Source: Phorcus lineatus
Lineage: Eukaryota > Mollusca > Gastropoda > Trochida > Trochidae
Direction of reading: 5' to 3'
Assembly: GCA_921293015.1 (NCBI GenBank)
Contig: OV121081.1
Span: 30,569,158 to 30,633,157, forward strand
Length of the DNA: 64,000 nucleotides
Made by a program: the position numbers and the translations under genes. Shown piece by piece: positions 21,384-31,850 of this stretch (position 1 is the stretch's first letter; each line of letters opens with the position of its first letter). The notes beneath the pieces were generated by a model. It saw nothing but the letters and a program-made list of their open reading frames with translations. It searched no databases and was not told the origin of the DNA.

Positions 21384-22799
21384 GTATTAAATATTTTACT
21401 TTAAAATGTTTATTTCGGTATATTTAGACACAACCCAACATTGTTTTAAGTTATTCAATGCGTCATATTGCACCTCATATTGGGTCTATACCAAACTCAA
21501 TTTACCTTCGTTTTCTGTAAAGTTTCGGGTCAGTTATGAAATAAGTTGAATTCAAATTTTCTGTTAATGTTTTACATTTTAACGAAAACGTGAAGGGCAA
21601 CATCATTATATTTTTATAACAAAACAACCACTGCATCTCTCGATAGTGATGCCTATTTCATCAAAGATCTTGTTAGGAAAAAAGATCCAAAAGACAAAAC
21701 AATCCTTTTCCATCCTTTGGTATAGGTACGAGTATGATATCAAATCCTCAACTGACAAGCAAAACTTTACATGAATTGTATGTGAAAAGGCAACAGCTAG
21801 AGCCTTTCTAATATAGATATCAAATATGGCCATAGCAACAGAAATAGATTGTTTAACTTTAAAAACAAATAAAGAATTCCGAAATATTTCCCTTAAAATG
21901 CCAAATCTCAGCACATTTAGATACCATCGATAGTTTTGTCTATGGCGATGTATAACAATATTTATGTTATAAGAAATCTGATTAATATACAAAGAAACCG
22001 TCCAAAAACCATGTGTTTTAACTGCAGCGAACTTTGAATGCGCATCGATGGAAATCTCGAGTGGATGCTATTATAATATTGTACATTACCAGCGATTATA
22101 TTACCTATCAGTGGATTATAAGGAACATATATCTATGCTTATATCTATATCGATTGTAATCATGTGAGTTTGCCATCTTGTTGTTTAACTGAATATTACT
22201 ATAAATTTTTGAATCAGCATAACATAAAAGATTTATTACACTTTTACGTGATATAATTAAATATATTTTATAGAATTTGAAATTAGTTTTAAGGATTCTA
22301 ATTATTCTGAAATATAGATTCATTTTATATATATTTACATATTTACATGTATTTCCTCTTCATAGACTCAACCTTTGTGCAAGGTTTGATCAATTCTTAT
22401 TATAAAGATTGATAGTTTATGTTTCATAGATCTCAGATAACGATAAGTACTCAAAATGTCACTTACCGTTAAAAAAAGGTTTCATCAATATTGCCCTAAA
22501 TGTTCTTAATTTGTCTGATGTTTTTTTAATTATATGATATCAACTATACTTGAACTTTGCTAGAGATGTTTATAAAACACAACAATAAATAATAAAAGTT
22601 TCAACCAAAAAAGGATTTATATTGATGTTACACTAATACAGACAACTTTATGTCAACCGTTGAAACCTATATAAACTCACAATGACTTCTTCATTACGTA
22701 ACCTGTAGCTCCTATGTATTTATACCTATGTATTTATACCTATGTTCTGCTACCAATGTCACTTTACTGGATAACCTCTCTCCCTCTCACTCTCTCTAG
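21384..22799. other. AT-rich stretch, no supported gene
   Basis: A 128-codon minus ORF (21606-21992) has no signal peptide, motif or neighbour support and overlaps open plus-strand frames. A 14-bp phrase (tatttatacctatg) is tandemly repeated at 22717-22745. Confidence 0.35.
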
Positions 22800-22870
22800 T
22801 AGCGTGGAAGCTTATATCCACACAATGTGTTCTACATACTTCGAAAAAGGCAACCAAGGCGAAGATAAAG
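22800..22870 (+). CDS. Candidate internal exon, gene unknown
   Basis: A very strong pyrimidine tract (cctctctccctctcactctc, then tctag) is followed by a 71-nt stretch open in a frame that reads SVEAYIHTMCSTYFEKGNQG then EDK, ending at an aaag|gtattt donor. One other frame is also open. No upstream or downstream partner is secure. The acceptor at 23454 (actttcag) would continue in phase for 13 codons to a stop. Confidence 0.22.
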
Positions 22871-25565
22871 GTATTTTTAATGTTATTCCTGTATCTATGC
22901 ATGTATTATTTCTTGTCTCGAAGCAATTGGTACCCTAAATATACCATTACCTTGTGTCAATACCTGTTTCCTTCCACAAAAAAAAGTCCTTTGCAGAAAT
23001 ACTCAAACACCACATTACACATTCACTTCCTCTAATGTGTTTTATAATGTCAACTCTTTAAACTTTATCCAACAAATTTCAAATATCAATTACAAGGTAT
23101 CCCGATAAGAATTCAAATATTGATAGAGGCAATGTAAATCTGCCACATGCCATGGTGAAAAGTTCAGTAAAAATTCACTGTGACAGCTCGACAACATAAG
23201 CCGTGTCTTCAACATTAATCTGCAAGTTAAGATAACCACATTACTTTTATGAGCGAGTTGTTATATGGTATAAAATACCTAATGCAAAAAAATGTATAAA
23301 GAGGGATTTGAGGTTATCAAACCCATTTTCTTAAATTGATTTTCCCACGTTCAATGACGTCATAAAGTTATCAGTTGTATGCTTTGATCGATTAAGGATA
23401 TACATTTACTAGCAAAAATGTTCCGTGTTTCTTAAATTTCAATTAAACTTTCAGTGTTGTTAACTTTCCTAATTGAACTGTCACCGCCATTCTAAAAGGT
23501 TATATTGTATGTATGCATGGTTTGCAATTAAAGTTGTTCATGTTTTCCCACATTTCTTGTAAACTTAACTAGTTTTCATATACATATTGCAAACAGGCGA
23601 TAAAGGCAATGCTTGTTTGAAAAATTTACCAAAAAATGTCATTTTTGTTTTATAAACCTTACATTTAGGATGTTATCTTTTTGGTTTCCAAACTAAATAT
23701 GTCATTCAGTCAAACATAATGCAAATTTATTAATCTTTTTTTAAAATAATTATAGAAAAGACATACATTTTTTTTCATTTCCAAAATTTATTACTTTTTC
23801 ATGACATCAATAAACTTATTAGTCAGACTATTCATCAACTACATTTTAATATAAAATATCATATTTCGCATTTGATAACGAGAACAAAATACGCATTAGA
23901 AATTCTATCTCCTAAGCGTAAAATGATTTTAAAAATGATCAAAATTGTCATTTTGACTTTAAAGATGCAAATAAAGAGATAAAAGTAACGAAATTTACTT
24001 TTTCGAATTTCTACTATTTTCCTGGTGTATCGAAAGACCCTACACTTATGTTAACAGCATGAAACAAATGATACAAACATTCAGTCAATTTCAGTGAAAA
24101 GCTAACATTGAGCTTGTAAAATCTATGTTCCTCGTACCGATTCAAATTCTTCAAAGGTATTAAGAAGTTGTTGTGAAGCAGGACAAGGTTATGGGAGAAA
24201 CATTTATTTATTTATTTCTCGCAACGTTTCTGGGCTACTGCTTGCCCCTTCTTCAGGTGGACAATGACCTAAGTTGTTTGTACGGTATATTAAAATATTT
24301 CATCCCGATTTGTAAATTATGTTAATTGATTAAGTTTAGATATGTTTTGTTATATGATACCTTCTGAATAGATTATGAACAACTCATTCAAGGAAATTCC
24401 TTTGATTTCACATTTTTCTTGCGAAAATATCTCATTTTCTATAAGTTCCAATGAAAGATGGGATGACATCAACTGTAGCAAGTAAGTATTATCTTCAGAC
24501 GACATGGATAGTATCATTTCAATGATGACTTGAAGCGTCATTAACACGTCTTTTCAACACTACAGGTAATGTCGAGTGAAGTATTTTTTTGAAATATACA
24601 TTTACTGCAAGTGCGACCTTTTTTCACATTTTTACCTTTGTATAAATATACACACAGATATATGTGAATAAGTGATATATATGTATATGATATCCTTATT
24701 CATCTCTAATGTTAAATTGTAACATGAACTGCGTTGAAAAGGTAATATTCTCATATAGACACTGTCAGAGTCAACCAATAAATTCTCATTCTTGAACAAT
24801 TTATTATCATGATTATTAAAAGTAAAAATTATGTTAAATATGATTTAGAAATGTGCGAAAATTTATCTATTCATTTACGTCTCGCAGTATTTGGTGTTTT
24901 CTTTCTTTCTTTATTTTTGTTTTACACAGCTTGTTGCCTTCAAATGCTATTTCTAAAATGTTAAATGTTACTTGCTTAAAGTTACTTAAAGAAATGCTTC
25001 ATTCCACAGATCTGGTTTTTGATATTTATTGAGTTAATTTGTTTATGTCAAAAATTGAAATATACAACCCCTAAATCATTGTTATACCATTTGTTTCATT
25101 TGTTTATTTCGCCGCCACTTATCGGTCTAATTCGTGGTTTGCAATAATATTACATCCATGTTCATATGCTGCTTGCAATCTTATTATGACAATCTGCAGT
25201 GGGTTGTTAAATTTTACATTACCGATCCAGTTTCAGAACTGTGTACATTTACTTTTTCATTGATTTAAATAATCATTCAAAAAGAACTATTGTATTTTTT
25301 TTTCCTAAAATGCTAATGGAAAATGATGTATTTGTTATTTTAAGTACTTTCAACCATTCTCGCAAATGCATTTATATGAAAACTTCCTCTTATTATATAG
25401 TTAACATCTTGATATAGAAAACAAGTGATTTATATATGTTCAATTCAATAACGCATATGTTTTAATCGCAAGTAATGATACTGAAGGGGAAACCTAACCA
25501 TAGAGTTTGCGTAATTCATAATTTACAAAATTGTATAATTATTTTCGAGTTTTTGTAATAAAACT
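22871..25565. other. AT-rich stretch with a hammerhead-like motif
   Basis: No gene is supported. The only notable item is the minus-strand motif at 24221-24260, listed separately. Confidence 0.35.
24221..24260 (-). ncRNA. Hammerhead-like core, probable Penelope-like element remnant
   Basis: On the minus strand: cctgaagaaggggc, a loop, gccca, then gaaacgttgcgag. CTGAAGA fits the hammerhead CUGANGA core, gggc/gccc forms a short stem II, and GAAAC follows. Such cores are known in the pseudo-LTRs of Penelope-like retroelements. Stem I and the cleavage site are not identified, so activity is doubtful. Confidence 0.35.
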
Positions 25566-26170
25566 TACTTTATCCATCACAGTCCGACGCACGATTGACT
25601 AATACCATTTGCAATCTAACCTCGTGCAACAATGCAACTTTCGACATGACATTTTGTGAACATGTTGTTGTAATTTCTTTGCTCTCCGGAGAAATTTCAG
25701 GAGTTGTCATACCAAGAGGAACAGAAGTTGTCATACTAACAGTACTTGCGGAGTTGTTTACAACTCCTACAAACAAAATCGTGAACACGTCCTGGTAATT
25801 TCTTTGCTCTCTTGAGAAATTTTAGTTATCATACCAAAGGAACAGAAGTTGTCATACTAACAGTACTTGAGGCGTTTTCCTATCAGAAATTCTTTAAGAG
25901 TTATCATATCAACAGTAATATAGAAGTTGTCACACAAACAGTATTTAAGGAGCTGTTATTCCAACAGTACTTGAAGAGTTGTCCTACAAATAGTACTTAA
26001 AGAGTTGTCATAAAAACAGTACTTTTGGACTGGACGAGTCCTCACACCAACTGGACTGCAGCAGCGGTCAAAAAAACTGGACTGGACGAGTTGCCATGCC
26101 AACTGGTCTGCAGTAGTGGTAAAAACAAGTGGACTTGAAATTGTTATACGAAATGGATTTGAGGAATTGA
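25566..26170 (-). pseudogene. Decayed Thr/Ser-rich repeat, possible relic of a mucin-like gene
   Basis: The plus strand repeats gaagttgtcatactaacagt/acttgaggagttg with a loose period near 30 bp. A second repeat of about 65 bp (ggactggacgag...actggactgcagcagcggtc) follows at 26028-26150. On the minus strand the best-preserved part (25570-25788) reads STVSMTTSVPLGMTTPEISP and ends in a stop, while the rest is interrupted. It lies between genes 2 and 3 on their strand. It could also be a plain minisatellite. No signal peptide or cysteine motif was found upstream. Confidence 0.28.
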
Positions 26171-27239
26171 ATGAGTCTCTGCAAGAGGAATTTTGTGTTT
26201 CATCTAGATTCTCTTATGAAATAAAAGCCATAGCAGCTCTGTGAATAGAGCCGAAAAATGATCACTAGCACACCTTTAGATAACTGTTTACATGGCTATC
26301 CATTGTATTACCACAACAAATCTAATCTTACTATTCAACTAGACAACTCATGTATTGAATTTATCTTCTCCAAATAAAACCATATTTCGATGTATCAGGT
26401 ATATGTAATAAAATGTAATATGGTATTTACTGTGGAATGCAACTGTTATTTCTGTAACCTGTAGCTGTGTATTGAAGTCTGAATGAGATATTGCCTGTGT
26501 ACAACCGTGTGTGCTTTAAGAGAGTGGCGAACCTTGAAAAGATGTCCGAGGCATATTCTTTGTTTATTTTCAAATGAAAGTCTAAACGTAAGTCTATACA
26601 TGACCTAAACGTTCAAAAGCGTAAGTTTTACTATCATTTGTTTTCCACTGTGTAGACAATATCTGAATTCATTATTTTTGCTAAGGTTATCATAAAAGGT
26701 GAAAAAATAAACTTTTGTAGTCATTTTAATCCCATTCCATTCTTTTAGGTATTAGGCATTCTTTCTGCTATTGCAGACAGTAAACGGCCGATACGGCTCA
26801 TTAATTTACCATATCTAAAGTATATATAATCAAAGCTTTAACCAGTTCAAGTGGTGGCTGAAAACGACAGAACGTTACATCCTTTAAATCGAAACAGCAT
26901 GAATTTAAAGTCCTGGTCTAAATTTTAAAAGTTCTCGCTGCTTTTACTTTGTTGCAATAGATTATACAATTATACAATACATGTGAATAGAAGATAATCT
27001 CTTACAGAGAATCGATACATACGTGTTTTTAAATTGACCGCATTATCACGTTTTAGAGAAATATCACTTCGTCGATACTCATACCCAAAATCTAACTAAT
27101 AAGGTGGGTCTATATATAACTATATAACAAACTTTCATCATCTTATTAGATTTTTATAAATATTGGCTACCTCTGGAAAAATCCGAAAGAAGTCAATGAA
27201 TACGTACGTACAATGAATCACTATTGATCCTCTCTTCTG
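26171..27239. other. Gene-free AT-rich stretch
   Basis: No exon or repeat recognised. Confidence 0.35.
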
Positions 27240-27610
27240 AATGACATTCTGTTTGCTTTAGCACATGATAGTGGGAGTTAGCAAGGGCACGCAAAAATGT
27301 GAACGGGTGGAAGAACCAGGGGATGACGTGTAGACAGTTTCTATTGTTCAACTGATCATCGACTTGGAGGAAGAGGGAAGCGTCGATATATCAGACAGCA
27401 TTGGTCGTGATAGATAGGCCTTCAAGCATTGTGGCTGATTGAAATAAGATCTCAGGCTGACGTATTCGAATTCATTGATAAAGGATTTGCATGAAAAATT
27501 AAATAACCAGTCAGATGCTGTCATCATAATCGGGACGTATCTAGTAAATTGTGCAATTGATAATGCTATTGGACACAAGAATACCCCACCTGAAGTACTC
27601 AACAAAAATT
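27240..27610 (+). pseudogene. Possible decayed coding fragment
   Basis: One plus-strand frame reads VSKGTQKCERVEEPGDDV, then VSIVQLIIDLEEEGSVDISD, then NNQSDAVIIIGTYLVNCAID, separated by stops. Composition is protein-like and GC is higher than in the surroundings. Faint similarity to the region after the catalytic loop of tyrosine phosphatases crossed my mind but is not secure. An 85-codon minus ORF over the same DNA (27348-27605) has no support of its own. Confidence 0.2.
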
Positions 27611-28247
27611 ATAACTTATATCAATTTTGATTATTATTTTGTTTAAATTTGTAAAGGACCAATTGAAATTTGATGTCTTACGTTTTCTTGTTACTGGTTC
27701 ATTAGTTTTGTAAAAAAAGGGATTAAATGAGACAGTTCATCTTACACATCACAATTATCTCTTATCATTATCACAAAGGTTAAGATACTGTATACGTGTT
27801 TGGTTAAGATACAAACCGTCGATGCAATACGTTGTAATGTTCACAACAAAATAACATTATTAGATAAGTTTAATAAAGTCTATGACAAAATGAAATAAAT
27901 ATCACAATGACAGATATTCATTGCTGAGATACTGTATGATCTATAATCATAATCGCCACTTATCAATACTCACTGCGAAAATAATACAAAAAGACGAACA
28001 CACTTCAGTTTTTAATCCAACCGAAAAAATGCACATACAATAAAGGTTAAGAAGCGTGAGGGCAGAGACGAATCATAGATACATTCTTAAGGCTTATCAA
28101 ACTGTCAAAACATTATTATAGTTCAGTCACCCATCAGTTGACTTGTTTTGACGGGCCTTTTTTTGTTGATTTCCGCACAAATACATAACATTTCGATAAA
28201 TATTTGATCTATGTCATGTCTGTATCGTCCCTTGGAAATACACTTCA
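27611..28247. other. 3' flank of gene 3
   Basis: No gene. It contains the candidate poly(A) signal of gene 3. Confidence 0.4.
28011..28016 (-). terminator. Candidate poly(A) signal of gene 3 (ATTAAA variant)
   Basis: ATTAAA on the minus strand, 232 nt past the stop. No AATAAA lies nearer. Confidence 0.3.
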
Positions 28248-29951
28248 CTACTTCTTGTTGTTCCCTGGCAAGGGGGGAATCTTAAAGGAGGGAGACAGCG
28301 TCGGAATTTTGATCATTACAGGTCCCAGATTTGGTGATTTGGGAGGTGGTGTTGGAACCTTGAACGGCGTCTTAGTTGTTTCAGCAGTTGGCGCTTTTAG
28401 AGTTGGGACCATGATTGGATTGGTTTTAAGAGAAGGTACCTTGATAGTTGGCACCTTGACCGGCTTGGGTGTGGTTTTCAGTTGTGGAACCTTAAATGGT
28501 TTTGCGGTTGTCTGCATGGGAGGTGGTTTTACCGTTGGGGAGTCAGTAGGGTGAGGAGGCATCGTGCTCGGCTGGGTTGGTTGAGGTGTTACTGGAGGCG
28601 ATTTTGTTGTTGATGACGTCGCAGGATGTTGTTGTGGGTGTGGAGCATGCTGGAGCCCGTTCACAATAGCATTTAGTGAGTGAATCTCGGTCTCGACCTG
28701 TTTGAGCTGGGCTTGGGTAACTGTACTCAGCACGCCTGTGTTCTGAAGCGCTTTTAGGGCATCCTTCATCTTCTGTAGTTGTGAAGGGTTAATGTTGTTA
28801 GATATTGTGGTCAGATCGTCTGCAAGGTGTGTGATGTCCGTCGACTGGTTGGCAAGCTGGTTCATTATGCTGCTGACACTATTTGTCAACAGTTCTATGC
28901 GAACTTTTAGATCATTAATGCCAGAGGCCCCTTCAAGACTGTGGACATCGGCAGTCATCGCTTTGGTGGCGACTTTCGAAAGTTGAGATTTTATGTCTTT
29001 AGTGTCGCTCTTTACGGATGTCATGTCGGCTTCAAGGCTCTTGATCTTTGGCACATCATTGTTCTTAAAGTCGTTTACATCCAAAGTCAGTTTTTCGATT
29101 TTCTTTTCAGCTGACAACACTCTAGATAAAGAAACATTGGCTTCGAAGCCAATATTATTGAGATGATGGCTTTGGTTGTTCACTTTCAGGGAGAGGTCGT
29201 TGGTCTTAGACAGCAGGGAAGAAAACTGTTGTTGTGCCAACTGGTCGTACATCTGAATCTGCTTGTCGAAGTTCGCCAGTCTGTCGCTCACCTGTTTCAA
29301 CATGGCCGGGTTGGTTTGTCCTTGATGAGGCGGCAGAGTTGAACTTCCGGTTGAACCGGATATCATCGTAAGAACATCTTTCAGTTTCTCCTCCAATTTC
29401 CTCGCCTTCTCGTCCTGAATCCTCACCTGCATCTCAATAGCAGCATTCACTTTGGACTGTTCAATAGCATCTTGCTGGAGGTGCAATGACACATTGAACA
29501 CTTTGTTTTCCATATTATGAAGAGCCTGGTGGAAAGAGTCCTTCGTCTTTTCGATCAGGTTATTGATATCGTTACCGTTTTTGCCATTGGGAAGATTTGA
29601 TATTTGGCTTTCAAGCTGGCGTAATTGGCTGTACAAATCGTTCACCTGACTCCCGTAGTTATTGACGTTGTTCTGAACCTTAGAAAGTTGGTCCTGGACC
29701 GTGGTGTGTTGAGACACGTACTGGAGTCGTGTTTTGTCCAGATCGCTCTTCAGCTGGTCAACCTTGTTGTCCAGGGCTGCGTTTCCAGAACTGCACATCC
29801 CGACCTTGTCCGGAACTGTAAACTCGTATCGGCAACCCTTAGCAGCAGGTCCATTTCCGACAGACTTGGACCAGGAAGGCGGTGCCTCCAACTCATCACA
29901 AAAGGCCTGGGCCAACACGATGCAGACTATGATGGCTTTGAAGGCGGCCAT
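28248..29951 (-). CDS. Gene 3: secreted coiled-coil protein with Pro/Thr/Lys tail
   Basis: Intronless ORF of 567 residues. Residues 1-18 (MAAFKAIIVCIVLAQAFC) form a signal peptide. Residues 40-53 are CRYEFTVPDKVGMC, the family cysteine motif. Cys40 and Cys53 are the only cysteines of the mature chain. Residues about 55-430 are a long, heptad-rich coiled coil rich in Gln and Asn. Residues 435-567 are a basic Pro/Thr/Lys tail in which [VI]-P-x-[LI] recurs (KVPQLK, KVPTIK, VPSLK, MVPTLK, KIPTLS, KIPPLP), echoing the VPTLP/IPTLQ of gene 2. The ATG lies in a good context (caacATGG). It is probably closest to gene 2 (shared LHN segment), with a shorter and unamplified tail. The likely role is an extracellular structural or adhesive multimer; this is inference. 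Confidence 0.88.
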   Translation of the reverse strand: MAAFKAIIVCIVLAQAFCDELEAPPSWSKSVGNGPAAKGCRYEFTVPDKVGMCSSGNAALDNKVDQLKSDLDKTRLQYVSQHTTVQDQLSKVQNNVNNYGSQVNDLYSQLRQLESQISNLPNGKNGNDINNLIEKTKDSFHQALHNMENKVFNVSLHLQQDAIEQSKVNAAIEMQVRIQDEKARKLEEKLKDVLTMISGSTGSSTLPPHQGQTNPAMLKQVSDRLANFDKQIQMYDQLAQQQFSSLLSKTNDLSLKVNNQSHHLNNIGFEANVSLSRVLSAEKKIEKLTLDVNDFKNNDVPKIKSLEADMTSVKSDTKDIKSQLSKVATKAMTADVHSLEGASGINDLKVRIELLTNSVSSIMNQLANQSTDITHLADDLTTISNNINPSQLQKMKDALKALQNTGVLSTVTQAQLKQVETEIHSLNAIVNGLQHAPHPQQHPATSSTTKSPPVTPQPTQPSTMPPHPTDSPTVKPPPMQTTAKPFKVPQLKTTPKPVKVPTIKVPSLKTNPIMVPTLKAPTAETTKTPFKVPTPPPKSPNLGPVMIKIPTLSPSFKIPPLPGNNKK

Positions 29952-30036
29952 GTTGGGTTATTTCACTGACCCAAAGTACATAGGTGTAAACACTACACGG
30001 CTCTGACACAGACTGGACAAAACTTCGGGATTTGTT

Positions 30037-30044
30037 CTTTAAGT
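30037..30044 (-). promoter_or_regulatory. Weak TATA-like element of gene 3
   Basis: acttaaag on the minus strand, 86 bp upstream of the ATG. The position is comparable to gene 1 but the match is poor. Confidence 0.2.
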
Positions 30045-30639
30045 AAGAAGGGGACGGGCGTAACCTATCGCGGGATTGGGGATGGTTGGTCGAGGCCCTC
30101 AGCGCGTCACAGGAGCCAATGGACTTATCTTATCTCTTGACTGACTGGCTTATTCTCTCGTTGACGATTGCATCTATCGAGGTGCGCCTAGTACGAATAC
30201 CCATTTGTTTATGTATACAATTGCTGGCATCTCTTCCTGATTTGCAGAAATTGTAAATTTGATAACAATGTTTTAAACAGTGAACGTAAACATATTCTGG
30301 CATGTCTTTGTGATTTGTTGAATAGATTTCACAGTTAAAACGTTTTTGTTAACAATATTTAAATCTCTTAAAACTTCCTGTATATTTTCCTTCCTGGTTC
30401 AAAAGACATTAGGACTAATAAAAATATTCCATCAAAGTGTTAACCTATAAAGAAAAGAACGTGTCGGCATTTATTACAAAAATACTTTTTAATCTTTCGA
30501 AGATTTCAACAATAAAATCTTATTAAAAATTAACCATTTTAAAACTAAATTTTCACTCCTTGCAGTTTATAACTTTATTTGTTCCCCTTTTCTACCTTTT
30601 ACATCTAAATGATTGATTTTTTACTTTCAATTTTTTTAT
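30045..30639. other. Upstream of gene 3, no gene seen
   Basis: AT-rich sequence between the gene 3 promoter and the 38-bp satellite. Confidence 0.4.
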
Positions 30640-31850
30640 ATTTGCTTGACTTTTTCAGTCTTACCACATTACTTCATATTTAATTTAATTTTACAGTCTT
30701 ACCAAATCACTTCATAATTGCTTTAATTTTTCAGTCTTACCACATAATCTCATATTTGCTTTAATTTTTCAGTCTTACCACATGACTTCATAATTGTTTG
30801 AATTTTTCAGTTTTATCACATAACTTCATATTTGCTTTAATTTTTCAGTCTTACCACATGACTTCATTTTTGCTTTAATTTTTCAGTCTCACCACATAAC
30901 CTCATATTTGCTATAACTTTTCAGTCTTAACACATCACTTCATAATTGCTTTAATTTTTCAGTTTTACCACAAAACTTCCTATTTGCTTGAATTTTTCAG
31001 TTTTACCACAAAACTTCATAATTGCTTTAATTTTTTAGTCTTACCACATAACCTCATATTTGCTATAATTTTTCAGTCTGAACACATCACTTCATAATTG
31101 ATTGAATTTTTCAGTTTTACCACAAAACTTCCTATTTGCTTTAATTTTTCAGTCTTACCACACCACTTCATAATTGCTTTAATTTTTCAGTCTTACCACA
31201 TAACTTCATATTTGCTATAATTTTTCAGTCTTACCACATGACTTCATACTTGATTGAATTTTTCAGTTTTACCACACCACTTCATAATTGCCTTTATTTT
31301 TCAGTTTTACCACAAAACTTCCTATTTGCTTTAATTTTTCAGTCTTACCACATGACTTCATACTTGATTGAATTTTTCAGTCTTACCACACCACTTCATA
31401 ATTGCTTTAATTTTTCAGTGTTACCACATAACTTCATATTTGCTATAATTTTTCAGTCTTACCACATGACTTCATACTTGATTGAATTTTTCAGTTTTAC
31501 CACACCACTTCATAATTGCCTTTATTTTTCAGTTTTACCACAAAACTTCCTATTTGCTTTAATTTTTCAGTCTTACCACATGACTTCATACTTGATTGAA
31601 TTTTTCAGTTTTACCACACCACTTCATATTTGCTTTAATTTTTCAGTCTTACCACATAATTTCATAATTGCTTGAATTTTTCAGTTTTATCACATAACTT
31701 CATATTTGCTTTAATTTTTCAGTCTAACAACAAAAACTCATATTTGCTTTAATTTTTCAGTCTTACCACATGACTTAATGTTTGCTTAATTTTTCAGTCT
31801 TACCACATAACCTCATATTTGCTATAATGTTTCAGTCTTAACACCTGGCA
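30640..31850 (+). repeat. 38-bp satellite, about 31-32 units
   Basis: Units of the form atttgctttaatttttcagt plus cttaccacataacttcat repeat at 38-bp steps (tttttcagt at 30651, about 30689, 30727 and on). Within 31240-31640 several units form higher-order blocks (a tacttgattg-type, a cctttattt-type and a cctatttgc-type unit in order). Every unit holds a tttttcag that resembles a 3' splice acceptor. The 145-codon ORF across it only reflects the 114-bp (three-unit) frame period. Confidence 0.93.

Noticed and set aside
21606-21992. 128-codon minus-strand ORF
   Set aside because: AT-rich, no signal peptide or motif, and equally suggestive fragments occur on the plus strand. Length alone is not enough in DNA with few stops.
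28204-30006. Plus-strand ORFs over gene 3, including a Gly/Val-rich 116-codon frame
   Set aside because: Antisense of the Pro/Thr/Lys tail and coil. No independent support.
31238-31675. 145-codon plus ORF with repeated FFSFTTPLHNC
   Set aside because: It follows the 38-bp satellite (three units = 114 bp). There is no start context, signal or conservation independent of the repeat.
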